From: Serripes groenlandicus
Lineage: Eukaryota > Mollusca > Bivalvia > Cardiida > Cardiidae
NCBI GenBank assembly: GCA_031761405.1
Contig: JASEVX010000001.1
Span: 115,916,609 to 115,980,608 of the forward strand
Reading direction: 5' to 3'
DNA length: 64,000 nucleotides
In this document: positions 35,090 to 48,393 of the stretch, piece by piece
Position numbering within the stretch: the first letter of the stretch is position 1
Layout of the letters: the number at the start of each line of letters is the position of its first letter
Position numbers and translations under genes: made by a program
The notes under the pieces: model-generated
What the model was told of the DNA's origin: nothing
The model's input: only the letters and a program-made list of their open reading frames with translations
Database searches by the model: none

Positions 35090-35368
35090 CTGGACTGCTG
35101 CTCGGGAATTCAGTGGATGTACTTGGGAAGCCAGTGGCATTTGTAGGTGGGAATGAAAAATCAGTGGATGGAGGGTTCATTGGAGGGTTTGTTGGCGGGT
35201 TTGTTGGCGGGTTCGTTGGTGGGTTTGTTGGCGGGTTCGTTGGTGGGTTTGTTGGCGGGTTTGTTGGTGGGTTTGTTGGAGGGTTCGTTGGTGGGTTCGT
35301 TGGAGGATTTGTTGGCGGGTTTGTTGGCGGGTTCGTTGGCGGGTTCGTTGGTCCTGGGTTATCCACAA
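35090..35368 (-). pseudogene. Copy 2 exon 14: linker expanded as Thr-Asn-Pro-Pro repeat
   Basis: After VDNPGP the exon holds 15 units of a 12-bp repeat (35173-35352) encoding TNPP, one of them MNPP, then a Ser/Thr/Pro tail ending FPSSSPG. The acceptor is the second AG (GTATAG before TTGTGGAT), which is required to keep phase. The plus-strand Gly/Phe-rich frame here is its antisense shadow. Confidence 0.8.
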
Positions 35369-36388
35369 CTATACTAAACTAATTGCCCGTGAGCTGTTGT
35401 ACCACATTTACGTTCAAGGATAAAAAAGGCTAATAAGTGTTTGAATCGTTCTATAAGCATTGAGTGTTCATGTTGTTAAATAAACAAGCATACAGAGCAA
35501 GTTCCAAAAGATTCAGATGAAACATGCTTAATTAATTAAACTAAAATTTACTTTTTCGTTTCTAACTTTGAAAGTATTGATGTAAAAAACGCAAAAGGTG
35601 TTCACTCTTAGAAGATTTTACGCACTTAATGTGAACTGTAATAATTTGAAACAAAACATTAAAGAAAACATTTGTGGTCGCTTATGAACAAATTTCAACT
35701 TTAATGATCATTTCAAATTGTCGAACTTCCTTTTTTTAATTGGCAATATGTACTTATTAAATGTCAACAAGGATTTATTAAGACAATTACAAAAAAATGT
35801 TGTTCTTGTTGATGGATTGTCTGCATCCAATTAAACACACACGAAGTGAAAAAAACACGAACCTATTAAAATGTAGTTCATATGATTGCTGATAAGCTTT
35901 TCCTAGAGTTTCATCGAAGATTGATCAATTACCAAAATTGCATTCATTATTGCTTTATGCTCCAAAAGGAGTACATGCTCTGTAATCGAGAGATTATAAT
36001 TTACTTTTGTGTTCTGTAATTTTGTATTTTTTTTTTTTACACATTCACGTATGATATGTTATGTTAATATGTTTGTACGATGATGATCTGGATTTAAGAT
36101 CAAATCAATAAACTTATGTTCTGTTCTGTTCTGTAAATAATTCAATAATATCCCATAAAGACTGCAGTCTCTGTAGTCGCTAACAAACTATATGTACACT
36201 TTTAACGTTTAATTCATAAAGTGACAAGCGTTTGAAATTACAAGTTTGCTATCACAGAAAATTAGTTCTTTGTTGATTATTGTGTCTTATTGTTAAGCTT
36301 ATTTTATGCTCAAGATTTCAAGAAGATTTCAAAGTATTCGTAAACAAGACATGAAATACTTACGTTGACAAAGTCCTTCGACACAACG

Positions 36389-38741
36389 CTGCAATAGTAA
36401 TGAGTTCAATAGTAATATTCATATAACATGATGCAAATGAGTATATAAAATGTAATGTGAAACTATAAATATAACGCGTTATGATTTTACGATAAAATAG
36501 CATACAACTGAAAAACAGCAACTTAACGGAGGTATATTAAACTATCTGATTCATTTGGAATTATTAACGCTAGAACTCGACTATGCAGCCGTTTAAATTA
36601 AATGACAGAACAGAATGATTTAAACTTATAGTGCATATGGTACATGTACATGTATATCAATTAGCAAAATATTTGCATTTTAAATGTAATTTAAAAGTAA
36701 TATTTATGACGTCTAAACAATTATAATTGTATGAAAGAATTGTATTTCATACGGAATGATGCTGTATATCTTATTGTATTGGCGAAAGCATTTCAAAGAA
36801 CGCTAGACCGCATTTTAATTATAGCCAAAACATGCGTTCCTTCAAATAGAATGTAATAAGTCGATCTAGTACCTGCTGTATATATGTAGAGAAATAAAAG
36901 CTCAAATGGTGAAGAGTTAAACTATAAATTACAAATATTTTGAAAATTCAAATTCTGTTTAGATCCATAAACAAACTATAGCAATACAATAAGTTTGAAC
37001 ATATTGATACGAATATTATGTTTTATAAGGGTAACACAAATGCGCAACTCAGTATTTCAAACTGTGTACACCAAATGGCTATATAGCCAAACAAATTAGG
37101 GCGTCCCTATGGCGGCCGTTAGTCTTTGACAAATACCAAGGCAAATGTCTAATGGAACTTGATACTGGTTCATACCATGAAACTAATAATGTACCCCTTC
37201 TGGCAAGCCGTATAACAGTTCCTTATAGAACATGGCCTTTGGATCCTCATGAATATTAAAATGACAACTGTAAATTTTGGAAGTGTGCAAAATGATGTCA
37301 TATCGAGAATAATGATTCCAATGGGTAGCACCGTTGGCTGTTCCGAAATACGTTTACTAAATGTAGTATCGGAATTTCCTCGTAGCTTAAGACATGATAT
37401 GAAAACAATTATTAAGTTTAATATTTAACTTAAATGGGCGATATTAATTTGTCAGTTATGATATGATTACATAATGCGTACGTTTGAACAAATACGTAAT
37501 GATTAGTATTCACGATGTGATGGCGACATTTACATTAATAAACAGATATAAAACTGTACTGAAGGTTATTTCTTAATCAACGGAAGCATATCTTCAACAG
37601 TGTAGAAAAATAGACTTGATTTGAAACAACAGGTTCTTCCATTCCAAAAGGTTCATAACGACAAGTGTTGCCTTTATCGGGAAAAAGAAACACCCTTCTT
37701 CCATATACATGTCCGGTATCGATATAAAATTACGCCGGCTATTTTAACGATGACAGTTGATGTACTTAATGAAAGGTACGTGTGTTCCACACCAAAAGCA
37801 AACACCTATCTTTCTACATAATTGACTCAATTTAATCAACAAATTATGACTTCAGCGATCCTTACCCTTCCGTTTCCACAGCTGGTTCCCCGAGCAGCTA
37901 CGTTTGTGAAACAAGAGTTACTGTTGGCACTAGAACATCCAAATCTTCGGCAAACACCTTGGGAATTTCGGTTACCCTGCAAAAGAACAAATACTATTTA
38001 ATCAATGAAATAAAAAAATATGCAAGATTTACGACATATATTTTAGAACGCAGATGATATGTTTTCCATACACAAACAGATGGTATCCGGATGGTACGAC
38101 CTTCGCAAATGCAACGATTATGATCCTTTTAGATTTTGGGATCGAAATCACAAAGTATCAATTCATATTGGCGCTCTATGTCAATCGTTATCGAACCTAG
38201 AATGTTAACACCTTAATAATTGTATGACCATGATCAAAATGTAAAAGGTCAAGATCAAGTTTGATTAATCCCCAGAAATATGTTCGCATTGCAAAATGCT
38301 GTTGCTATGATGGCTATCCTACCAAGATATCAGTTTTAGGTAAACAACAAACAAAATTTAGACTCTTCTGCATGCTTTCGCCTATAATAGTTATTTAGTC
38401 TAAACAAATTCCCGGTGTCAAAGAACGTATTTATTAATAATATTCTACAAAATAGAACACTCGATTATTTCAAACTGTTATAAGACGAGGTCAATGGAAA
38501 CTGCAACAAACCATCACCATAATAATCGTGAAGAATCTACAAATTGGTTATGAATAGAAAATATTATAGAGGTATAAAATTATACTGTTTTTGGCTTCAT
38601 TTTCAAAGCAATCGAAGTGTGTTTTTTCTGATATTCTTTATTCAATTAAAATAATTATCATTCTATTGCTATATACAAGTACTCAATTTTCCTTATTTAG
38701 AGTCATCGCTTGTAACAAGTTTACAATTTGATTCATCTTAC
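36389..38741. other. Introns 12 and 11 of copy 2 around exon 12
   Basis: Exon 12 (37866-37976) encodes GNRNSQGVCRRFGC through AARGTSCGNGR. The rest of the stretch shows no further coding signal. Short plus-strand frames here have no support. Confidence 0.5.
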
Positions 38742-38883
38742 CGAACAGAATGTTGCACCAGCTCCTCTTAAAAGTTCACACTATTCGTCTTCAGTGTACA
38801 ATTGACCGGCCGATGTACTGTTAAAATTGGCGAACTCCTCGGGGTCATAGATGTCAGCAGTATCAAGTGTACACGAACCGGTG
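38742..38883 (-). pseudogene. Copy 2 exon 11: lost acceptor and premature TAG
   Basis: The sequence before the exon reads TTTCATCACCGG where copy 1 reads TTTCAGCACCGG, so the AG is gone. Inside, GAA GAC GAA is followed by TAG (38781-38783) where copy 1 has CAG. Both changes are single substitutions. The donor GTAAG is kept. Confidence 0.88.
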
Positions 38884-39162
38884 ATGAAAGAAATGATTAT
38901 TCAGGTATATGTTAACAAGAACAATTGGTATAAGAGCAAACGCCGATATTTCGTGAAGCACTACTCAATTTATATTATAAAATGTTAACGCTCACCGACT
39001 GTAGGTTAATTTAGTTCATAATAGTTTTGACTAGAAATACTGCCATTATATCAAACATGAAGAAGCATTTAAGATAATAATGCACAAAGAAAGTACGAAT
39101 ATCCGCACATAAAAGCTTTAATGTTCAAACTAATCCGACAATAACACATACTTATTTCTTAC

Positions 39163-39333
39163 CCAAGACTATTGACGTAATTTTTAAAAGACTCAATAGA
39201 ACAACTGGAGAATCTCCAAGGATTTATTGTTGTAGATGTCGAAGACAGACTTGGTACAAATGGCGCCATTACGAAATCTGCGTTTACGTCGCATGGGGAT
39301 TGGTCATCACCAGCATCATGAGGAGCACCCAAA
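39163..39333 (-). pseudogene. Copy 2 exon 10: third zinc ligand and Met-turn
   Basis: Encodes LGAPHDAGDDQSPCDVNADF then VMAPFVPS and FSSCSIESFKNYVNSLG. The zinc His-Asp pair and Met-turn are intact, and both splice sites are good. Confidence 0.9.
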
Positions 39334-40321
39334 CTGTAAAAAATACAAGTTATCTGTGTTTGTTTTATTAATATTACATACACATTTGTAACAGAATGCA
39401 TCAATTTAGAAATATACAGCAACACAATGTTACTGCATATTATATTTACTCTAATTGTGTGTTACAACGAGAGCTTTAGATTCGCATTCTCAGTAGAATG
39501 ATATTGTTCAGATAACACGGAGAGCATGTATATATCGTCATATGTTTTAAATAAAATATTGTTTTCGACAAACCAATATAATGATTGATAAGAATATAAC
39601 GCCGTTTCATACACTTTATATGTTATATCCTAGCTACCAATTCATATGTTTCATCACTTTTGCGCACCAGTTTTCCAAATATCATTTGTCTAAGACAACC
39701 AAACTCCTTCTATCCTGGTGGAAGACGAATGGATATGGTTTCAGTTACTTTTGTCGAATGTCGGAACTAATTAAAGATTCAAATATACAACAAGTGACCG
39801 TCAAGTCCGTACCTATCATATAGGCATGTCTATTCCTAGGCAGACATGGAATTTAACACATTTTGTGGTGTAAATAAATTTCAGTTCCTTTTTGTAAAAA
39901 TAGTGAAATATGAATAAATATACAAATAGTATCCATTTAAGCTTTATTTTGTTGCAATTAACTTCGTTAACAGGTTATAGTACACACTCAACAATTAAAT
40001 GTAAGCCAGCAAGTGGTATTCTGACCCTCGAACGAACTGATATATAAGGTTATGACCACCATCAATGTAATGACATGCCTTTGTAAATAACTATGTGTTA
40101 ATTTAATATAGGCGTAGTTCCACTGTCGCAAGCTGACACACTAAACTGAATACAGAGAACTCTACCCGTGTAATGTAGTCATCATGCGACAGTAGAATTT
40201 ATACGGACAATGCAGAATATAAGATCCTCTGTCAAAGAACAAAGCCATTCCTAACTTCCAACGTGTTAACAATGCAATTATACTATTCGATGATTAGTAC
40301 ATTACACTTTACATTATAGAT

Positions 40322-41415
40322 TGAGCTTACTTTTAAAGACAAATGCAAACTTTTTGATAGTCTAGTTGGCTCTATACTCAACTACGGGGCTGAAATATTT
40401 GGTTACTACCAATGCAGAAATATAGAAATTATACACTGTAAATGTCTCCGTAAAGTTCTATGTGTTCGTAAAAGTACAAACCGCGAAGCACTGTATGGCG
40501 AACTCGGGAGATATCCCATGAAAGTTACACGAAAAATAATGATTATAAAATATTGGAAAAAACTTTTAAATCCTGCAAATGATACGCTTACAAAAAATAT
40601 ATACCACATGTTACATAGAGACGCTTCTAACAGTAATAACTACTGCGGACTTAACTGGGCAACACATGTAAAAACCATTCTCGATGAAATAGGATTGTCA
40701 TATATGTGGTTAAATCAAGACTTTTCAACTATTAATATAAACATGATCAGACAAAAAATAATCGATTCATATACACAAAAATATGGCATTTCTCTATCAA
40801 CAATTCAAGCAGACTGCAAAGTTACTGTAAATTTAAAGATAATCTTGAACTAGATTTCTTTTTAATATGAAACGATATAGAATTGCATTAACTAAGTTTC
40901 GAGTTTCAGCGCATGACCTTGCTGTAGAAAGTTGCAGATTTATAAATATTCCACATGCGGAAAGAACATGTAGCTGTAATATAAATACTGTTGAAAATGA
41001 ATATCATGTTTTACTAGTTTGCCCAAAATATGCAACTTTAAGAAGAGAGTATTTGACACCATACTTCTGCCATTGGCCATCAATACATACATTTTTGATA
41101 ATTATGTCATCAAACTCGCCTAGTTTAATAATCAACCTGTCAAAATGTATACATTGTATTTTTAAAAAACAGACAAAATACTAGTTTAAATCAAGTGAAA
41201 AAAAAATGATTAAATGATCAATAATAATATAATTATTCAATTATTGACACTTCTCTGTAAACTGTAAACTTTATATGTTGATATGTCAGGTCTTTTTAGC
41301 TACACCACCTGGCAACTTTTGTATGTTTATTCTTTTTTCTAATTGTATGTCACTCATAGTTGGCTATGAATATGTATTTATTGTATGCCAATAAAATTAT
41401 GTTATGTTATATGTT
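40322..41415 (+). mobile_element. LINE family A 3' fragment
   Basis: The frame from about 40326 reads LTFKDKCKLFDSLVGSILNY, then ALYGELGRYP and a C-terminal region. A frameshift or stop near 40850 breaks it, and it resumes at 40867 with KRYRIALTKFRVSAHDLAVE and a degraded knuckle (CNINTVENEYHVLLVCP). The 3' UTR ends with GCCAATAAAATTATGTTATG. It parallels the C-terminal half of family B (LYGETGRYP) but is a distinct, older element. It sits in intron 9 of copy 2. Confidence 0.82.
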
Positions 41416-41446
41416 AAGCTAAAGATTCAACACACAATGAACCTAC

Positions 41447-41590
41447 TTATGACCAAGTTCATGGGCAAGGACACCAGCGCCCTGGAAAAATCCAAATTCT
41501 TCATTAATCGACACCCCCCAAAATGTACAGACTCCATCAAGGTAGGCAATTCCAACAACACCGGTCGATCCTCCAGCCTGAATGTTTGAT
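41447..41590 (-). pseudogene. Copy 2 exon 9: HELGH exon
   Basis: Encodes SNIQAGGSTGVVGIAYLDGV through GAGVLAHELGHN. By hand count it differs from copy 1 at about 13 of 144 bases. The catalytic residues are all kept. Confidence 0.9.
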
Positions 41591-44322
41591 CTAAAAAACA
41601 ATCGATATTGTTAAGCGAAAAATAAGCACCAAATGTAAAGACTTGGCTCAAATATAATTGGGTTGCGCCTTGCGAAAAAGGAAATTGTTTTTTATTCCTG
41701 TACTGGTATCTCATACAGAGACGTAAGAGTGAAGTTAAAGACTTGTTTAATTAAACAGTCTATTTCAATTGACGTTAACACACTTTATAATTCATATTTC
41801 TATTTGAGTAAATGGCCGCCGGCCAATATGCATACATATATACTACATAATAATAATAACAGCATGTGCTGTTATTGTTTGAAACATACTTAATTTCAAT
41901 TGCTCTCATATTTGTCGAGGCATAATAAATAAAAAATCAAATATTTCTAATAATTGCTTAATGAGTCCTTTTCATTGGTAAGTAAAACTTTTTTTAAATT
42001 TGGATGCATATACAGTTCCTGAATGGTATATTTGCGGAGCAATTCTTTAGAAAGAGGACATACCAGAACATAAATGACAATTACATTCAATAACATTATT
42101 AAAGAACAGGCAGTATCATAATTCTTCAATTCCTTAATAACGCCCCCTTTCAACAATAAGTTTGTGATTAGAAGTTTTAAATGTTGAAAGAAAATTTCCA
42201 AATTAACCTCTGCGTTAGTCCTCTAGGTAACATATTAACATATGCAAACAAAAAAATTGAGACAATTCAGGTAATGGTTGACGGGGAGCAATTCGATAAA
42301 ATTGGGTAAAAGAGCAGATTTGCAGTAAATGGAGTTGTTGATGTTATATTTATTTTAACATTTTCACCGCACCATTAGTTATATCTACGCACTTGTACAT
42401 ACCCAGTCATAAAAGCAGCATGGTCGTGTTCCGGCAGGCCACCGGTATCACGTCTCCACGTTCTCATGAACTCAAGACCGGCGATACCATCAGTTGAACT
42501 TCCAGAATAATCTAACCAAGGAGAATCGGCTACTTGCTGTAACGTACACAAACATATAACCGGTTAACCAGTTTGCTGCTATATACAGATTGAAACAACA
42601 CTTGCCAGCACTGTCAATCCTATCTTACATACACATTCGTTTAGTAAAACCTTCGTCTACATCGTTCACTGTTTGTGTTGCCATTCTTGGACGAACAATT
42701 ACAATTTTAAATTCAATTTCAATTCATTTATTTGTAATCAAAGGACTCCGCCACAAAATACATAATCAATTGTTATAAATAATACATCGTATAACAAATA
42801 AGTTATGTCAATTGCTGTATGTTAAGTATAAATATGCTATATGCAAATCAATACAATACATTAAAGTAATCTAAAATTCATGTCTTCTGAAATAAACGTT
42901 CTTACAAATTATCAATTTCCCTCATAAGCTTTGTAATAAATAAGTTAAATGTATTTTAAGGTTTTACAATTATTAATTTTCATGAAATTAATGAAATCAA
43001 CCGTTTCAGTTTTTCCAAAATACTAATTAAATAAACAGTTTTCCCTTACAATAGAATATTGTGGGCAAATGAAAAATGCATGGTACTCTTCTTCTAAAAT
43101 AAGATGGTTGCTGAAATAGCGTTAACTTTTAACTGAATATTGTTTACTGTATCTGCACAACAGGCCACGTCGTCGGCGAACAACAGACATACAATTTCGA
43201 GTATATCATTTGTTGAAAACACCGTTACACGTTTGCCGAAAATGCGGGATTAAATCATTGCTATATAAACTAAAAATGATTGGCGAACTTATTTCCCCCT
43301 GTCTCGTTCCGATATAACACCAAAATGGACCTTAGATTGCGTTATATGACGTACCATTTGGTATTTAGTCAGAGTCTTCAAGTGTTTCATACATTGACTC
43401 AAGCACTTTAATTAAATTACCGTTAGCACAGAATAATTGTAAATATTGTGTTGTGTACTAGACAATCAAAACGACAATTCGAGATCGCATATATTTAGTC
43501 TGACTGTCTGGCTGTCACACTTTGTCTTTCCTTGTTAAAATAGCCAGGTGCAGTCAGGCGACAAGAGTGTCTTCTTTGCAAAATGACTAAAAGCAAATGC
43601 CAGAACTTGTCAAATATCGATGACAATTTCAGCTAGATAAGGCTTAACATTGATCTAGTTATTTAATACGATGTATGTTACCTACACTGCTCAGGTTTCA
43701 GCAATAATAGTGTATATCCGGTAATATGTTAACAAGAAACTGTGACTTACTGTTGAGATGACGAATCCAGTAACTCTGACGTAGAAAGAATAGTTAGGAT
43801 CTTGGATGCTGACATAACGAAGGTCAACCTAGAATTAGAAGAATTAAAAACGTCTCAATCAGAAAAGAAAACGATTAAACACTCGGGTTCCTTTAATTCA
43901 TTCAACAACATCACTTTGTTTGAAATCAATATTTTCTTTTGAAGTTGTTTAGCAAAATAACAAATCACTTGCTTAACATGGAGAGTGTAGTGAGATTTAT
44001 CTAGCGCACAAGAAGGCATCTATTACGTTTGAAGTATATTGTTACAACGTTGTATCAGATATCAGTCAAAATCACAGGATATCCATTTATAAATTTTGAC
44101 TTTGACATTCCTAACGACAAAGTCATTAAAACGAATATATATTTCCGTTAGTATCAGGGGTCTTAAGTTCAAATCACTTTCCAGTTTGATTTTGATAAAA
44201 GCAAAAAATCTGAATTCATCTAACGTCTCCTATATTTAAAAGTTTTGTTAATGAGTTTATGTTTATATCAGATATCGATATAACCTAATTTCACTGTTAC
44301 AACATATCTAACCATAATAATG

Positions 44323-45040
44323 TACAGCTATTTACTCCTCTTGAGGTCAATAATGAAAAACTATTCTTCCAAGTGAATGACTATTGACCCGAAATAGAGA
44401 ACTATTGACCGAGACAGTATACTGTTACATGGTACGCGCGTTAAACTGTTGGTTATGCACGTGCATGACGTCATTTCAAACAATAACGTAACCTTTTAGA
44501 CGCGCGTGCCATGTAACAGATGAACTATTTCGGGTCAATAGTCATTTGCGAGGAAAAATAGTTTTTCACCATTGAACTCAAAAGGAGTAAATAGCTGTTT
44601 CATTATATATCTTCATGAATTCATTAATTGGGTAAATTTATGTAACATAAATGAAAATGCAGGAAGAATGCAGTATACTGTTACATGGCACGCGCGTTAA
44701 AATGTTGGTTATGCACGTGCATGACATCATTTCAAACAATAACGTAACCTTTTAGACGCGCGTGCCATGTAACAGATGAACTATTTCGGGTCAATAGTCA
44801 TTTGCGAGGAAAAATAGTTTTTCACCATTGAACTCAAAAGGAGTAAATAGCTGTTTCATTATATATCTTCATGAATTCATTAATTGGGTAAATTTATGTA
44901 ACATAAATGAAAATGCAGGAAGAATGCAGTATACTGTTACATGGCACGCGCGTTAAAATGTTGGTTATGCACGTGCATGACATCATTTCAAACAATAACG
45001 TCACCTTTTAGACGCGCGTGCCATGTAACAGATGAACTAT
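44323..45040. repeat. Foldback unit amplified in tandem, 256-bp period
   Basis: CAGTATACTGTTACATGG recurs at 44415, 44671 and 44927. Each unit holds inner arms TGTTACATGGCACGCGCGT and ACGCGCGTGCCATGTAACA. The first unit also has outer arms: ACAGCTATTTACTCCTCTTG at 44325 against GGAGTAAATAGCTGT at 44583. It lies in intron 6 of copy 2. Confidence 0.88.
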
Positions 45041-45469
45041 TGACTCGAAAATGGACTATTGGACCTGAATTTTAGAATAAAAGCGAAAAGGAGCGAAATA
45101 GTCATTTTTTTATTGAATCACACGTGACTGCTTCTCGTCCAATCAAACACTTTGATTCAAAGTAGGTATATAATAATGTATAAAACGTACCCCGTTTATG
45201 ATGTGAGAGTAATATTCCCGAACTTTTAATAAAACTTCCTCCACAGACGAACCGAAATTAATAGCTGCGAAACTGGAACATAGAAATATATCTAGATTTT
45301 TACAAAAAAACCACATATATATACAGGGCAGTATAAACATGGATTACAATTATATTAAGTCTCTTTACAAGGAGTATTTTTTTCATTTATAGACGTATGT
45401 AAACAAGAAAAAAAGAAGAAGAAGAAAGAGAAGAAGAAGAAGAAGATGAACTAGAGATTGTAACTGTAG

Positions 45470-45880
45470 CAACAGTTACGAACGATTCCCTTGCAATTTC
45501 ATTGAACAAGGGGAGATTACTTTGCAACAAAGTGGCCCAGAGTTAGAATGATTGCAAGCTGCACAACTTCACATCGCCACCTATCTATGTTGCAAGTTTC
45601 AATCAATTCCATCAAGTAGTTTATGAGTTCTGATCTGGACAAAGTTTACACTATTACACTATTGAACAAGGGGAGATAACTTTGCAACAAAGTGGCCCAG
45701 AGTTATAACTTTTGCAAGGTGCACACTTTCACATTGCCATCTATCTATGTTCCAAATTTCAATATTATCTGACCATTCGTTCACAAGATATCGCTCGGAC
45801 AACAATTGATTAAAATATTGAATAAGGGGAGATAATTTTGCAACAAAGTGGCCCAGAGTTATCGCTCGGACAAAGATGTG
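45470..45880. repeat. Tandem repeat with GGGGAGATAACTTTGCAACA
   Basis: AACAAGGGGAGAT-ACTTTGCAACAAAGTGGCCCAGAGTTA occurs near 45506, 45665 and 45832, with spacer GCACAACTTCACATCGCCA-C-ATCTATGTT. AAG-rich simple repeats flank both sides. Confidence 0.85.
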
Positions 45881-46927
45881 GATAGGAGAAAAAAAAGAAA
45901 GAAAGAAAGAATAAAGACTAATAGTAAGAAGAAGAATAAAAAACAGTAGAAAAACAATACGATTCCCAACCAAAGGTTGTCAATCGTAATAAGAAAGAAG
46001 ATTGCTATTTCAATATTGGTTTATGTACATCACAGAATTTACAATGAAGTTCATGATTACATAACATTTTGTCCAAACAAGTAATAACTTTTATCAAAAC
46101 TACAACTCTGCAGTTCGTAAACTTCTCTGCGCGTCTAAAGGTAATGCATACGAAGTCGCATATTATACAACCAAAGTAAAATCTATGCGAAGTTACGTAA
46201 ATGACGGTTATCGTGCTTGGCTTGTTGTATTTGTCTCTCGAAATTCTCGCTAGGTATTTTAACCATAATTAGTAATTATAAAGAATAACAATGATGCTAT
46301 GTATCAATATATATTGATTTGATTAATTTGCAAGGGAAGTTATGTATGGTATCGCTTATCGACGAATAGAAGACTCGTGTTACAACGGGTCGACCCGATG
46401 GAGAATGTGTGTTATAACAAGATGGTTATATCCAAACGGAAAACAGACGACATACAACGGTTTTCGTTAATTCCTATATATAAAGAATTCCGTCCCCTCC
46501 CTCAAATTGGTTTGATATATACACCTGACATCGTCGATATTTGTTAATCGATATTCTATAGTCGTATGTTTCTTCCCATATATGCTTGTAAACATTAATT
46601 CATTAAAGCTGTGTAGCCTTCTATATATTCTTATAGTCTTAGCACTTATACTTAAGCCGTTAAAATTCAAAAGTAAATATGTATATGTGTTTTGTACTTT
46701 CATAGTAGCTGCCGTACGTTAAGAAACACTGAAAAGGATAATTGACATACGCACTTATACTGTACAACATCAGAAAACCCTTAAACACGCACCTGACTTG
46801 AACAATAAAAGGCTTAAAATATATTTTGTGTGCGTTGTTGTCCCGATTAATTGACACGTCAAAGCAGGGACTGAAAGTGATTTCTGAATGTTTGGTTTGT
46901 GGCAAGACAGATATTTACGAAAAATAC

Positions 46928-47120
46928 CTCTGATAAATTAGATGGTCAATAGCAAGCACCATTTCAACACCATGAGCGGTAGAGGCTTGTCTCTTATGTC
47001 TGTCTTGTATCGGTTGGTGGTGTAATTTTGTCAGCAGACGTTCAAATCGCTCAACCTCTTCTTCCGTCAGACCTTGGACATTGTTCATATCTTCGATTTC
47101 TTCGTCTTCGTCGTCTTCCC
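46928..47120 (-). pseudogene. Copy 2 exon 5: acidic propeptide end and RHKR site
   Basis: Glu/Asp-rich start, then EEEVERFERLLTKLHH, RHKRQAS (a full furin-type R-x-K-R) and VEMVLAIDHLIYQ. It is more divergent from copy 1, and two codons longer. Confidence 0.85.
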
Positions 47121-48206
47121 CTGTTTTGATATCGAACTATTTATGAGCTACACAGTAACTTATACAATCTTGCTGTTTACATCGCTATCGTTAAGATCAG
47201 ATTGGAGTTGTGGTTGCTTTAGAATTTAGAATGCAGTTAAGGTTTTTTAGTGATTTCCACGTCAAAAAGAAAGAATATCGTCAACTTTGTAGGAAAAAGT
47301 ATTTAATGTCAACCAATATACCTAGATAAGTAGTCCCCTGGAGCAACCCCTAGCACCGCCATGATGCTACATATAGACGTAAGTTACAATGCTGCTGATG
47401 GTTAAAATCTGTCTTGAAACGTCTGCGATATATGCCTTCAATGTTCGTGTAAGTGACGGTGTTATTAGTAACGGGATTTTACAAAACGTGAATATGCAAA
47501 TAAAATTAAATCATAGACACATATTGTAGAGTTTTGCATCCGACGTGTGTTGCATAATGGCAGACTTACCCAGTAAAATTATTGTTTCGTCATTTTCAGC
47601 TCATCAACAAGTAATTTCCATAGCAAAACAACTCAAAGAGATCCAACTTAGTAGTGTATGGTCTAAGTATGCCCTAAGTAATAATTGAAACAGCTTTCAT
47701 TGTTTGTAATGTGTGACCCCATATTCGTGAGACATACACTTTAGATAATTTAAAATCGCTTAAATAAGGCTTTGGTATTATTAGTTTGTCGGTAACTGTT
47801 TGTTCTCCAAGCAAGATACTTCTATAAGGACAAGCTAGTGTTTGTGCAGTTATATTTATATTTGAGCGACGCCTGGCGATTTGTTGACTTATAACATCTC
47901 CGTTTTCACACCTATTAACAATGAATATGTATAATGCTCGTGTGGCTTCACTTCGAGTGGGATACTATGAATAACACAGGGGCCAAACTACATTTACGCT
48001 TAATGCAATGTCCCGCTTAGATTGAGCGTGTGCATAGATCTACTGTACGGATATGCAAGGAGAATCGTTAACGTCTAAAGAGGTTCATTTAATAACAACC
48101 AAAATCAATATTTAATTTCTTTTGATTTTTGAAATAGTCTTAATAAACATTATGGGATTTTAAAAATATTGCAAGGTTTTAAGTTGTTTTACAAGATTTC
48201 ACTCAC
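47121..48206. other. Intron 4 of copy 2, nothing recognised
   Basis: No repeats or coding signal were identified. Unlike intron 4 of copy 1, it has no CCGTCCCGCGA MITE. Confidence 0.45.
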
Positions 48207-48393
48207 GGACAACATAGTCATTGGAGGTAACCATGACACTTCTTCCTGTGTGTGTTTGGTGGGTACCAGTGCTGTGTACTCTCTCCAAGACCTCCAATGT
48301 GTGGGGTACACCGAGAGCGGCGTGGCGTTTGTCGGCACCAGAGGTGGCTGGTTCGAACTTGTACTCTTTACCACTGATGAGGACATTTCCTTC
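48207..48393 (-). pseudogene. Copy 2 exon 4: propeptide core
   Basis: Encodes EGNVLISGKEYKFEPATSG and ends SNDYVV, one codon shorter than copy 1. The donor is GTGAGT. It is among the most conserved exons of the pair. Confidence 0.85.

Noticed and set aside
35113..35382. Plus-strand frame with repeated GGFV
   Set aside because: It is antisense to the TNPP linker exon of copy 2, which has matching splice sites, phase and a paralogue.
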